Source: Collinsella sp. AF23-2 (GTDB lineage Bacteria; Actinomycetota; Coriobacteriia; Coriobacteriales; Coriobacteriaceae). From it: a stretch of DNA of 39,893 bases. Below, piece after piece: positions 30,666 through 39,142 of this stretch. Location of the stretch: NCBI RefSeq assembly GCF_003459245.1, contig NZ_QRVG01000015.1, forward strand, positions 1 through 39,893, given 5' to 3'. How positions within the stretch are numbered: position 1 is the first letter of the stretch; every line of letters begins with the position of its first letter. The notes beneath the pieces were generated by a model that saw nothing but the letters and a program-made list of their open reading frames with translations, was not told the origin of the DNA and searched no databases. A program made the position numbers and the translations under genes.

Positions 30666-31676
30666 CTATCCCCTAAATTCAAAGGTGCTCAGGCCAAACG
30701 TCAGCAGATCGCCGTTGCGCAGCGGGCAGCGCGTAATGCGGCGGTTGTTGACGAGCGTGCCGTTGGTGGAATTGAGGTCCTCGATCGACCAATCCGAGCC
30801 CGTAAAGGTGAGCTGGGCGTGGCGGCGCGACACGTTGGGGTCGCGCAGGGCAATGTCGGAAACTGAGCGCTCGCGACCGATGGTCACCTGTGCGGAGGTG
30901 ATGCTATGGCTCTCGCCGCTCACGACGTCGACGAGCTGGGCGAGCGGGCGCTGCGGGGTGCGAGTGCTCGCCATGTTGGAGGCGATACCGGCTGCGGCGC
31001 CTAGGCCCACGGCGGCACCGGTCGCGGCGGCTCCGCCCATGCCGGCAAGCGCGTCGCGCGAGACGGTCTGCGGCACCGGGATAGGAGCGGCGGGGTCGGG
31101 GACGCTAGGCGCGAAGGGATCTGCCACGGCAAGCGGGTCGGGAGCGGCGGCGCGAGGCGTCGGCTGCTGCTGGGGCATGGCGGCGGGGCGCTGCTGCTGC
31201 GGGGCAGCAAACTGCTGCTGGCCGGCGCGCGGGGCGCTGGCGGCACGGCTTGCCGCGGAGTTGTTCTGGCCCAGGCCGTTTTGATAGGCGCGCTCTTCCT
31301 CGTACAGGCGACCGAGCGTGGGGGCATCGACGTTCTCGGCAAAGACCGAGAACTTGCCGGCGCGCAGCTGCGGATCGATCATAAAGCGCACGAGGGGCTC
31401 GCCGACAAAGACATAGCGGCGCTTTTCGGCCTGCGCCTTCACAAACTCGCGGACCTCGCGCGAAAGCTCGGGGTAGAACGGGGCGAGCATGGGATCGTCG
31501 TCGGCGGCGATAAGGATGGTATAGAGTGCCGGCGCCGTGTTGACGCCATTAATCACCAGAGTCTGATCCTCCATGTCGCGAGCGGCCTGCTTGGCAAGCT
31601 TCTTAAAGGAGAACGGGGCACGGGTGGCACCGAAGATGCCGGCCACGTGGTCCTCGAAGATGTTCAGGAAGTTCAC
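30666..31676 (-). CDS. fhaA: FHA-domain protein with DUF3662 head (FhaA type)
   Basis: This 336-residue cytoplasmic protein has an N-terminal DUF3662-type domain (about 1-120), a Pro/Gln/Ala linker and a C-terminal FHA domain (about 255-335) with GRERSVSD, SRRHAQL and NSTNGTLVN, the pThr-binding residues. The mycobacterial FhaA binds phosphorylated MviN and adjusts lipid II supply. The start is GTG 31676, overlapping the upstream kinase stop (GTGA). A GGAGAG site lies upstream. Confidence 0.92.
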   Translation of the reverse strand: MNFLNIFEDHVAGIFGATRAPFSFKKLAKQAARDMEDQTLVINGVNTAPALYTILIAADDDPMLAPFYPELSREVREFVKAQAEKRRYVFVGEPLVRFMIDPQLRAGKFSVFAENVDAPTLGRLYEEERAYQNGLGQNNSAASRAASAPRAGQQQFAAPQQQRPAAMPQQQPTPRAAAPDPLAVADPFAPSVPDPAAPIPVPQTVSRDALAGMGGAAATGAAVGLGAAAGIASNMASTRTPQRPLAQLVDVVSGESHSITSAQVTIGRERSVSDIALRDPNVSRRHAQLTFTGSDWSIEDLNSTNGTLVNNRRITRCPLRNGDLLTFGLSTFEFRG

Positions 31677-33526
31677 GAAAGATCACTCTCCGTATAGGTT
31701 CTTTGGTATCCGAGCAAATATAGGCATATCCCAACGATTATAGAGGATAGGGTTCCCGCAACTGCCGCCTTGGCGGCGACCGCGGCTGCAAGGCTGGCAA
31801 TTTCCATATGGTGTGCAAGACAGGATGCCGCTGCGCAGCCGATGCCGGTGACAGCGATGGCGGCGATGGCGGCAAGGTTTGAGCCCTGATCGGCACGCTT
31901 GGCATGGGCATTGAGCAGCGCAGATGACGCCGCGGCAGTTGTCGCGACCAGCGCAAAGGCAGCCCAAAGGAGCGGGTCTTCCAGCGCTGCGGCAACGTTG
32001 CCGAGCCCCAGCACGCCTCCGGCTGAAAGCGCGACCGTGGCCAGACGGGCAAAAAGCGCGCCCATGCCCGTTGCCGCGGCGGCGCTTGCCGGGCCGAGCC
32101 AAAATGACGCGACGCCGGCGGCGACCCCAGCTGCCAGGAAGGTATTGCCGGTCAGACAGCCAAGCGCAAGCGCGCAGGTGAGTGCGGCGCTCGCGGCAGC
32201 CTCGGTGCGACCCCAGGCGATCCACCAACCGGACATGGCAGCGGCAAAGATCACCGCGACGGGCAACATCGACAGGATGCCCTGCGCCTGCATGGTGGCG
32301 TTGGCCATGAGCACCAAAAAGCCCACAGCCGAGATGGCCGAGCCAATCTGGGGGGCCAGGCCAGCCGCCGCTCCGATCGCGATAGCCGCAATGACTAGGC
32401 CGGGAAGCGCCGCGACCCCGGCCGTTTGCATCAGCAAAAAGCTAAAGGCGCCGCACGTTAGCGCCGAGATAGCGTGCATGGCGTAGTCGCGCGCATGGCT
32501 CCAGCGCGTGCCCGCCCAGCCGAGTGCGGGGTCGACTTCGATGGTGTCGTCCTCGTAGGTCGATGGCTCGATACCGTCTGCCGCGCGCTCGTCATCTGAC
32601 AGCTCGCCCACCATCTGCTCCAGGCTGCGACGGCCCTCGCGCACGCTGCCCAAGCCGGCGAGCAGCTGGTCACAAAATGCCTCGATGCTGCTGGGGCGGT
32701 CCTGCGGCATGGGGGAGAGCGCGCTCATGAGCACGCTCTCGGCTCCCGGGGGAAAGTGTGGTATCAGCTCGCTGGGATAGGTGGCGCCGCCGATGATACG
32801 GCCGAGCGAGTCGGCGGGCGTGGCCGCCATAAAGGGAGCGCTGCCGCACAGGCCCTCGTAGATCACACAGGCGAGGGCAAAGACATCAGCGCGTTCGTCG
32901 ACCGTGCCGGTCTCGATATCGAGCTGCTCGGGCGGCATGTAGCCGATGGTGCCGCCGCGCGAGCCGCCAAAGCCACCGGCGGACGACAGTCGCGCCATGC
33001 CAAAGTCGGTGAGCTTTACATTGCCCGAGTGGTCGATGAGCACGTTGGCGGGCTTAATGTCCAGGTGGAGTACGCCATTACTGTGGGCGAAGGTGAGCGC
33101 CTGGCCCAGGGCATCGGCAATGGCCGCGGCCTCGTCAAAGGTAAGTGAGTGGCCGTCCGCGCGGTGCAAAAACTCGGCCAGCGACATGCCATCGACATAT
33201 TCCATAACCAGGTAGGCATAGGCGGTGTCGTGCGTAAAGTCGATGACCTGCACGATGTTGGGATGTTGAAGCATGGCGGCAGTGTGCGCCTCGCGCAGGA
33301 CATCCATGATGTCGCTAGCGGGCATGCCGGCACCGTTGATAAGGGGGATGCGTTTAATGGCGACGCGGCGGCGCAGGTGCGTGTCGCGGCAGATCTCGAT
33401 GGAGCCAAAACCGCCGGTCGCAAGCGTCTCGAGCGGCTGGTACCGCTTGAGCAGCTCGCGAGAGCTGGTGCCCTCCAAAGGAACGTCCGGCGAGAACCGG
33501 GCGGTATGTTGCGAGAAAAGCGGCAT
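31673..33526 (-). CDS. Membrane Ser/Thr protein kinase, non-RD type
   Basis: The 617-residue protein has an N-terminal kinase domain (about 28-280). Visible motifs are the Gly loop LATGGFGSIE, catalytic Lys in VAIKRI near 58, HLDIKPANVL near 153 and DFGMAR near 173. The usual HRD Arg is Leu here, so it is a non-RD kinase and may not need activation-loop phosphorylation. A 60-residue acidic linker follows. The last 280 residues hold eight to ten hydrophobic helices instead of PASTA repeats. The ATG at 33526 has GAGGG 6 nt upstream; TTG at 33532 is rejected. It heads the operon and overlaps fhaA by 4 bp. It is probably the functional counterpart of PknA. Confidence 0.88.
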   Translation of the reverse strand: MPLFSQHTARFSPDVPLEGTSSRELLKRYQPLETLATGGFGSIEICRDTHLRRRVAIKRIPLINGAGMPASDIMDVLREAHTAAMLQHPNIVQVIDFTHDTAYAYLVMEYVDGMSLAEFLHRADGHSLTFDEAAAIADALGQALTFAHSNGVLHLDIKPANVLIDHSGNVKLTDFGMARLSSAGGFGGSRGGTIGYMPPEQLDIETGTVDERADVFALACVIYEGLCGSAPFMAATPADSLGRIIGGATYPSELIPHFPPGAESVLMSALSPMPQDRPSSIEAFCDQLLAGLGSVREGRRSLEQMVGELSDDERAADGIEPSTYEDDTIEVDPALGWAGTRWSHARDYAMHAISALTCGAFSFLLMQTAGVAALPGLVIAAIAIGAAAGLAPQIGSAISAVGFLVLMANATMQAQGILSMLPVAVIFAAAMSGWWIAWGRTEAAASAALTCALALGCLTGNTFLAAGVAAGVASFWLGPASAAAATGMGALFARLATVALSAGGVLGLGNVAAALEDPLLWAAFALVATTAAASSALLNAHAKRADQGSNLAAIAAIAVTGIGCAAASCLAHHMEIASLAAAVAAKAAVAGTLSSIIVGICLYLLGYQRTYTESDLS

Positions 33527-33682
33527 GGCCAACCCTCGTGCGTTTATAGTTCGTTTGCGAGCGGCGGGCGCGGGGCCGAGCCGTTCGCGGTGGCATAGAT
33601 GCTGCTAGTGTAGCACGCTCGGGCAGATGGCGAGGAAACGGGGATGAGGTGGTCCGATCGATTCGGGCCGTTTCGGCTCGTT
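33527..33682 (-). promoter_or_regulatory. Upstream region of the cell-wall operon
   Basis: No gene is visible between the kinase start and the repeat array. A TACACT -10-like box on the minus strand lies near 33613-33618, about 90 bp before the ATG, but no clear -35 is present. The promoter call is tentative. Confidence 0.3.
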
Positions 33683-33821
33683 CGGAAAGCGCACCCCAGT
33701 TTTCAGCCAAATAATGGGATGCGCCTTCCAAATGGGGTGGGCTGCGGAAACTGCATCCCAGAATATTGCCCTGGAACGGGATGCGCTTTCCGAACCGGCG
33801 TCTAAAAGGAAACCGCATCCC
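33683..33821. repeat. Second array of alternating GGAAAGCGCACCCC half-sites
   Basis: Five units alternate: forward at 33683-33698, 33745-33759 and 33808-33821; reverse at 33716-33728 and 33778-33791. They match the array at 9184-9383 in unit sequence, alternation and about 30-bp pitch. No gene is credible here. Confidence 0.8.
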
Positions 33822-33938
33822 GCTTTGATGTGGGGACTGCGAACAAAAGCCGGACCGTGATCTGGCGCGGATTGGAGTTCGCCTGAATCATTGATGCTGG
33901 CTGGTGTGAGAACAGAGATAAACGAGCGGCTCGAGCGA

Positions 33939-33963
33939 TATAATGACACGCTATGGAGGCCAT
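33939..33963 (+). promoter_or_regulatory. -10 box and ribosome site of the twin-LuxR gene
   Basis: A consensus TATAAT (33939-33944) lies 20 bp before the ATG and GGAGG is at 33955-33959. The in-frame ATG at 33943 falls inside the -10 box, which excludes it as a start. No good -35 is seen. Confidence 0.55.
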
Positions 33964-36102
33964 ATGCTTTTTTCCCGCCGTTCTGCTACGTCTGCCTGCG
34001 CCATTGCGCTTGTCGTAATGGCGGTCACCCCTTATCACCGGTTTTCATCTTCAATCGGCCTGGCGTCAGGTGCAATGACCTGGCTCGTTATCCTGGGCGC
34101 ATGCCTCGCGGCGTTTGGTCACGGTGTTGCGCTCCGCAAGGGGAGAGAAATAAGGCGGCTGGGGTTCCTTGGCGCCTTCGGTATTTTCCTTGCTGCTATT
34201 GCAACGGTTCCCGAATGGGCCGACCTGGCCTTCTATGCTCGCGGAGATTCTATTCCATTCGTGTTTGCGCCTATCTGGCTGTTGCGCGGCGTTTCATGCG
34301 CCTCGTGCTTTGCTGGGTCGTTGCTCCTCTCATATGTAATTTGGGATACGGCGGGCTCTCCTTTGACGCGGGGGGCGACGCGGGCTGACGAAAGAGAAAC
34401 TCGTCATCCGCAGGACGCGATTTTTACAGAAACAATAGCCGTCATGTCTTGTCTGCTGTTCTGCTGTCGAGTTTCATGGAGAGTCATCCCTGAGCCATGG
34501 GGAGCACTCTCTGTTTCGGCCGCGTCAATTGGTCTTGTGCTTTTAATTCCGTTGGTCTATCTCGTATTGGTTGCGGTCCCGCTGTTTTGCTGTTTCAGCG
34601 CCTTTGGTCGGGGACAGAGCGACGTGTTTGCCCGTTCTGCGCTCGTGGCAGTCCCTATTGGCCTTGTTCCGGCTGTTGAGGCGGCATACTTTGCAAGCGA
34701 TGACGCGATCATTGCATTGCTTGCGATGGGGTCCGCTATCGCTGCCGCCTTCGTATGCATGTTGCTAAAGAGAAAACGGGACAACAATTCGGATATCGCC
34801 TGCGTGTCCGACCCATTCGATGCGGGGGTGTTTTCCCCTGCCCTGTCGCCTAGAGAAGAGCAGTTTGTTCGGCTGCTGCTCAAAGGGAAAACGCCGGCGG
34901 AAATTGCCAAGGAGACGGATACGAAGTCATCGACGGTGCGAACAACGCTTCACCGAGCATACGGGAAGGCGTCGGTTGCGGGCTCACGCGAGCTCGTGGC
35001 GTTGTTTGTGGACGAGGGTGATGCTGTAGGGCCCGAGCTGTCGCGGCGGCATGCTGACGATATGTTGGCATCAGCTCGGACGCGCCGGCTGTTTCGATAC
35101 CTGCTCACATTATTTTTTATCCTCCTTGCGGCGGGCCCCTTGGTAATGGCGGATAGTTATTGGGGATCCGGTGTTTCATGGGCTGTTACCTTTTCTCTCT
35201 CAAGCTATGCATTGGGTCTCGGACTGCTTCTGTCGCTGCACTACGCGGGTGAAAAACTGAATCGTGAAGCTGCACTGACTAGAACGGATGGGGCGATTGG
35301 GCTCGGAAGCCCGTGCGTGTGGGCGATACTGTCTGCCGTGGAATGGTCTTTTGTCTATATCGCGGCATGGAGGTGCGTACGCGATCCGTTGATGGCTGTG
35401 CCGGTCCTGTTTTGCGGCATGACGTCTATGGCTTCGCTCGCTGTTGGGCTGTGTTCATTTAAGGCGCGTGGCCGTACTCGGGCTATCGTGCCGTTGGCGT
35501 TAATAGGTGTATCCGCTTTAATCTATGCAGCCACTAGGGGGCGAATCCATGGACTTGCGGTGCTGACGGGGATACTGTTCACATATATAGTGCTGCGTAG
35601 CTGTCCGCAGCGCAAAATGCTCGGGGTATGGATGCTTTGCTTTGGGGCGACGGCTCCTGTTTGGGTTGTCTTGCTCAACATGGCGCAGGATCTGATGGTT
35701 TTCGAGCCGTTGTTCCTTACTTCGTTGCTGGGGCAAAGTTCGGCTGTCAATGTCGTCGTGGCAACGGTGATCGTCTGCTGGTCTGCGCCCATGTTCGTCA
35801 CGCACATCGCGCTCACCCGCTCGGTTGAGAACGAGAAGGCCGTCTTGGAGTACCGCGCGAACGGGCTTACCGAAGCAGCTCGCGTGCGCCAGCTTGCCCT
35901 GCTTGCGTCGCGCTCCCTTTCTGATGTTCAGTCGCAAATTTTGCTGATGACGGCAGAAGGCGCAACGACAAAGACCATTGCGGAGGATGTCGGTTACGCT
36001 GCATCTACGGTGCAAGCACTGCGGTCTGCATCTTACCGCCAGTTGAAGATCAAGAATAAAGCGGAGCTTGTTTCATTGTTATCGCAGGTAGATAACGTGT
36101 AA
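33964..36102 (+). CDS. Membrane regulator with two [membrane bundle + LuxR HTH] halves
   Basis: The 712-residue protein holds two tandem units. Half 1 has about eight membrane helices (1-275) and a LuxR/GerE HTH (about 288-350: LSPREEQFVRLLLKGKTPAE, then SSTVRTTLHRAYGKASV). Half 2 has another set of helices (about 375-620) and a second LuxR-like HTH (about 640-705: ILLMTAEGATTKTIAEDVGY, then STVQALRSASYRQLKIKN). Single-unit proteins of this kind are abundant in Coriobacteriia and are thought to sense signals in the membrane and bind DNA. The second HTH is the more divergent. The 5-gene operon starting at 36212, in the same direction, is its likely target. Confidence 0.85.
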   Translation: MLFSRRSATSACAIALVVMAVTPYHRFSSSIGLASGAMTWLVILGACLAAFGHGVALRKGREIRRLGFLGAFGIFLAAIATVPEWADLAFYARGDSIPFVFAPIWLLRGVSCASCFAGSLLLSYVIWDTAGSPLTRGATRADERETRHPQDAIFTETIAVMSCLLFCCRVSWRVIPEPWGALSVSAASIGLVLLIPLVYLVLVAVPLFCCFSAFGRGQSDVFARSALVAVPIGLVPAVEAAYFASDDAIIALLAMGSAIAAAFVCMLLKRKRDNNSDIACVSDPFDAGVFSPALSPREEQFVRLLLKGKTPAEIAKETDTKSSTVRTTLHRAYGKASVAGSRELVALFVDEGDAVGPELSRRHADDMLASARTRRLFRYLLTLFFILLAAGPLVMADSYWGSGVSWAVTFSLSSYALGLGLLLSLHYAGEKLNREAALTRTDGAIGLGSPCVWAILSAVEWSFVYIAAWRCVRDPLMAVPVLFCGMTSMASLAVGLCSFKARGRTRAIVPLALIGVSALIYAATRGRIHGLAVLTGILFTYIVLRSCPQRKMLGVWMLCFGATAPVWVVLLNMAQDLMVFEPLFLTSLLGQSSAVNVVVATVIVCWSAPMFVTHIALTRSVENEKAVLEYRANGLTEAARVRQLALLASRSLSDVQSQILLMTAEGATTKTIAEDVGYAASTVQALRSASYRQLKIKNKAELVSLLSQVDNV

Positions 36103-36137
36103 ACGCCTGAGCGATCAACTCAATAGCGGGTGTTTAC
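36098..36137 (+). terminator. Hairpin at the end of the twin-LuxR gene
   Basis: GTAAACGCC near 36098 pairs with GGGTGTTTAC near 36128 across the stop codon. There is no T-tract, so it may be regulatory instead of terminating. The 75 bp after it lead to the next gene and include a weak TTGCCG -35-like box near 36164. Confidence 0.35.
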
Positions 36138-36211
36138 AGACATCTTTCTCTATTCATGCAAAGGTTGCCGTGCGTCGACGCATTGTTAACCGCTTTTGAT
36201 TGGAGAAGGCC

Positions 36212-36724
36212 ATGATTAAGCCAAGGAGCGCTATTGCTCGAATCGGAGTCGGCTTGGTGATTGCAGCTGGTCTGTCCCTAGGGGTTCCCGCTGCATCGTT
36301 TGCACAAGAGGAGTTTGACACCTCTCAGGTTTCCAGCATTACTCAAAACGCCGATACGGGAATTACGACCTGTACGAACAATGCCGATAAGGCATTTAGT
36401 TTTCAATGTGCCGGGACGAGTGCAACTGGCTACCGTCAAAAGGATGATTCCTCATCGCTCTATCTGGATATCCAGGGCCATACGGGAAATCCGCTTCGGT
36501 TATATACAGACGGTGCGTATAACACAAGCGGTAGCGGCAGCATGAATTGTACTCAGGGAACGTATCGTTCGAATCACAAGGGACAGTGGGAAATGTATAA
36601 CCTCGTCCGTGAGAACGGGCGATCTGCGGCGCGACTGACTGCATGGGCGGAGTCTGGCTACGGCACTGTTATTGGCGTATGGAGCCCCGACTGCGTCGGG
36701 CATTTCCACAAGCTTCCCGCATAG
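36212..36724 (+). CDS. Small secreted protein, WSPD-ending (DUF2712-like)
   Basis: This 170-residue exported protein has a clear signal peptide (MIKPRSAIARIGVG..., cleavage likely after ASFA near residue 31). The mature part has four cysteines that could form two disulfides. Short beta-rich segments surround GTYRSNHKGQWEMYNL, and a conserved-looking GVWSPDC lies near the end. The layout and WSPD ending recall the DUF2712 proteins beside bacteriocin-type ABC transporters, but the match is from memory. The ATG has GGAGAAGG upstream. It opens an operon with two membrane proteins, an ATPase and another exported protein. It may be a secreted peptide, a toxin precursor or a transporter cofactor. 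Confidence 0.75.
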   Translation: MIKPRSAIARIGVGLVIAAGLSLGVPAASFAQEEFDTSQVSSITQNADTGITTCTNNADKAFSFQCAGTSATGYRQKDDSSSLYLDIQGHTGNPLRLYTDGAYNTSGSGSMNCTQGTYRSNHKGQWEMYNLVRENGRSAARLTAWAESGYGTVIGVWSPDCVGHFHKLPA

Positions 36725-36737
36725 TTGTTTGAAATGG

Positions 36738-36773
36738 CTCCCTTCCGGCTTTCTGGGTCGGAAGGGGGAGGAG
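36738..36773 (+). promoter_or_regulatory. Hairpin covering the ribosome site of the first permease
   Basis: CTCCCTTCC (36738-36746) pairs with GGAAGGGGGAG (36760-36770), which overlaps the GGGGGAGGAGG Shine-Dalgarno (36764-36773). It could keep permease translation below that of the secreted protein, or act as a control point. Confidence 0.55.
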
Positions 36774-36778
36774 GACGT

Positions 36779-37660
36779 ATGAACCAAAAGCTCGCAAGAT
36801 ACGAACTGTCGAAAACGATTAGACGTCCAGCTTTTATCCTTGCTCTCTTGATTGCGGTCGCAGTTGCAATAGCTGCCGCGCTGGAGCCGTGGGCAAATTT
36901 GGAAAAAGAGCGCCACAACCTTCTTTCTTTTGGTTACGGCGTTGGCGTGCAAGCCGAAAATTATCTCGGTCAAACACGTGAAAGCAGCTTCGGTAACTGG
37001 ATTGTTGTGAGCGCGAACGCGCCACTGTCTGCGTCGGTGTTTTTCTATGCACTGCCCCTGCTTGCAATGTTGGCTGGATCTTGGTCGTGTCTCTTTGAGC
37101 GTTTGAGTGGTTATGACATGCAGATATGCACGCGCGTTTCCAGAAAGGCGTACGTGAACGTAAAGATGCTGTCTGCTTTCCTCTCCGCGTTTACAGTGAC
37201 TGCCATTCCTCTGCTCGTCAATTTCCTGATCGTCTCGATGCTTTTTCCTGCGTATCTTCCTCGGGTCGATGAGTCGACTTACGTAGGACTTTACCTGCAT
37301 AGCTACTTCTCCGGTCTATTTTATTCGCATCCTTTGTCATATGTGCTCGCATACACGCTGTTCGATGCTGTCACGCTCGGGACTTTATCCATGGCTGTAA
37401 CTGGCTTCTCAATTTTGTTTCGTAGCAGAATCAAAGCGATAATTGTCCCGTATCTGCTAATGGTTGCGTGGCATTTTGCAAATGGCTGGATCTTCGGCGT
37501 AATGGCTTGTGTGGGGTTTAACTGCAATATCCTCAACAGCATCAGGTCGGAATCGCTGAATAACTGGCCAGACATTCGAGCCGGTTTTGCGGAAATCATA
37601 TTATTGACCCTTGCTTCGTTGGCTTTTTCTGGGGCGTGGAAAAGACGCGAGGTGGTCTGA
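36779..37660 (+). CDS. ABC-type membrane subunit 1
   Basis: The 293-residue protein has about six hydrophobic helices with an N-terminal KLARYELSKTIRRPAF entry segment followed by a helix. It has the general shape of ABC-2-type or bacteriocin-immunity permeases, without a diagnostic signature. Its stop overlaps the next start (TGATG), and the ATPase follows two genes later, so it is a membrane half of that transporter. The ATG at 36779 has a very strong but hairpin-covered ribosome site. Confidence 0.8.
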   Translation: MNQKLARYELSKTIRRPAFILALLIAVAVAIAAALEPWANLEKERHNLLSFGYGVGVQAENYLGQTRESSFGNWIVVSANAPLSASVFFYALPLLAMLAGSWSCLFERLSGYDMQICTRVSRKAYVNVKMLSAFLSAFTVTAIPLLVNFLIVSMLFPAYLPRVDESTYVGLYLHSYFSGLFYSHPLSYVLAYTLFDAVTLGTLSMAVTGFSILFRSRIKAIIVPYLLMVAWHFANGWIFGVMACVGFNCNILNSIRSESLNNWPDIRAGFAEIILLTLASLAFSGAWKRREVV

Positions 37661-38496
37661 TGCTGTTTAGGCTGGTCACCGCAGACCTGAGGACCGTTTT
37701 GAAGAAGAACATCATCACTTTTATTGCAATTGCGGCAGTGACCGTTGCGAACTTGGTATACGCCTATGGATTGTCTTCTGTGTATGGGGTTAGAACGGAT
37801 ACCTTGGGGTTTGCGGATAATCTTGCGCTCGTGTTTGCCGGATCTGCTCCGTTTGAGCCTAGGCCCGGGGTCATGTTTGTGCCTCCGCTAGGATGGCTTT
37901 TTCTCATTCTGCTTATTCTCTATACAACACTCGATTATCCGACCGAATCGTTACACGGGTTTGGTTTGCAAGCGCTTGTTCGATGTCGGGCAAGAACCCT
38001 TTGGTGGGTCTCGCGTTTTATCTTGGTGGCGGCAGTAACGGCATTTTCACTGCTCGTGGTGGTTTGCTCTGTTGTGATTTGGAGCTTGGTGGTGAGCTCC
38101 TCGTTCAGCGCGGTCATTCATGGTGAGTCGCTTCAACTGGCTAATTTGGCGCCGTGGTTTCTCAAAGCTGCCGAGGCAGATGCGCTGCCGTTTTTCATAG
38201 GTCTCTTATTTGCTTTTGAGGCGCTTGCGTTTGCGCAGGCAGCGGTTGGGTTTGTGCTTGGGTCGTCAGTCTCGTTTGTGGTTTTAATGAGCTACCTGAT
38301 CTGCTCGGCATATGCACGACATTGGGCGCTATTGGGTAACGCCTTGATGCTGTTGCGCTGGGGTGGAATTGTCAAAGAGGGAATCGCGGCGGGCTCGAGT
38401 GTCTTGTCATCAATTGGGCTTATGTCGTTATGCCTATCGTTGGGTGGACTGTGGTTTCGAAGGGCCGACCTTATAGAAAAGGGGGACAAGATATGA
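37660..38496 (+). CDS. ABC-type membrane subunit 2
   Basis: The 278-residue protein has about six membrane helices and no clear similarity by eye to subunit 1, although its length and topology are alike. The N-terminus (MLFRLVTADLRTVLKKNIIT) is a short cytoplasmic lead into the first helix. Start and stop are coupled to both neighbours (TGATG upstream, ATGA downstream). With subunit 1 it probably forms a heterodimeric channel for the ATPase. Substrate is unknown; the adjacent secreted protein or its target is the natural guess. Confidence 0.8.
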   Translation: MLFRLVTADLRTVLKKNIITFIAIAAVTVANLVYAYGLSSVYGVRTDTLGFADNLALVFAGSAPFEPRPGVMFVPPLGWLFLILLILYTTLDYPTESLHGFGLQALVRCRARTLWWVSRFILVAAVTAFSLLVVVCSVVIWSLVVSSSFSAVIHGESLQLANLAPWFLKAAEADALPFFIGLLFAFEALAFAQAAVGFVLGSSVSFVVLMSYLICSAYARHWALLGNALMLLRWGGIVKEGIAAGSSVLSSIGLMSLCLSLGGLWFRRADLIEKGDKI

Positions 38497-39137
38497 GTGT
38501 GATCGTAAGGGGCGTATCGAAGCGCATGGGTAAAAACGATGTCCTGCGCAACGTGTCCATCGAGGTTGACCCTGGGACTGTGGTCGGGCTTCAGGGGATA
38601 AACGGTTCGGGTAAGACCATGCTCATGCGAGCGGTTTGCGGGTTGATCAAGCCTACCGAAGGCGAAATCTCTATCGATGGCCAAAGGCTTGGGGCGGACA
38701 TCTCGTTCCCGCCGAGTCTGGGGATGTTGATCGAGGCGCCTTCCTTTTTGGGATATCTGTCTGGCTACGACAATCTGAAGCTCATCGCTCAGATCAAGGG
38801 CGTTGCCACCCCCGAGGACATTCGCTCTGCCCTGCGGCTCGTGGGGCTCGATGCAGACGAAAAAAAGAAGTTCCGAGCATACTCGCTTGGGATGAAGCAG
38901 CGTCTGGGGATAGCTGCGGCAATTATGGAGAAGCCGAAGCTGCTTGTTCTCGATGAGCCAACGAATGCCCTCGACGAAGCGGGCGTTGAAATGCTCAAGC
39001 GCGTTGTGGCGATGGCGGCATCAACGGGTCGTGAGGTCCTTCTGTCCAGCCATGACGGAGAGGTGCTCGAGGAACTGGCCGATCGGGTTTACTGCATGCG
39101 CGACGGTGCCGTTGTGAAAGTTCGGGAAAGGTCGTGA
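38493..39137 (+). CDS. ABC transporter ATP-binding protein
   Basis: The 214-residue ATPase has Walker A GINGSGKT near residue 37, the signature YSLGMKQRLG near 132, Walker B LLVLDEPTNALD near 152 and an H-loop SSHD near 188. The LGMKQ signature is typical of exporters for antibiotics, lantibiotics and bacteriocin immunity. It powers the two membrane subunits. ATG 38493 overlaps the previous stop (ATGA). Confidence 0.94.
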   Translation: MSVIVRGVSKRMGKNDVLRNVSIEVDPGTVVGLQGINGSGKTMLMRAVCGLIKPTEGEISIDGQRLGADISFPPSLGMLIEAPSFLGYLSGYDNLKLIAQIKGVATPEDIRSALRLVGLDADEKKKFRAYSLGMKQRLGIAAAIMEKPKLLVLDEPTNALDEAGVEMLKRVVAMAASTGREVLLSSHDGEVLEELADRVYCMRDGAVVKVRERS

Positions 39138-39142
39138 GCGCG

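Noticed and set aside
36212..36724. Lactococcin 972-type bacteriocin
   Set aside because: Length, cysteines and the WSPD ending do not fit the short Trp/Tyr-rich mature lactococcin 972.
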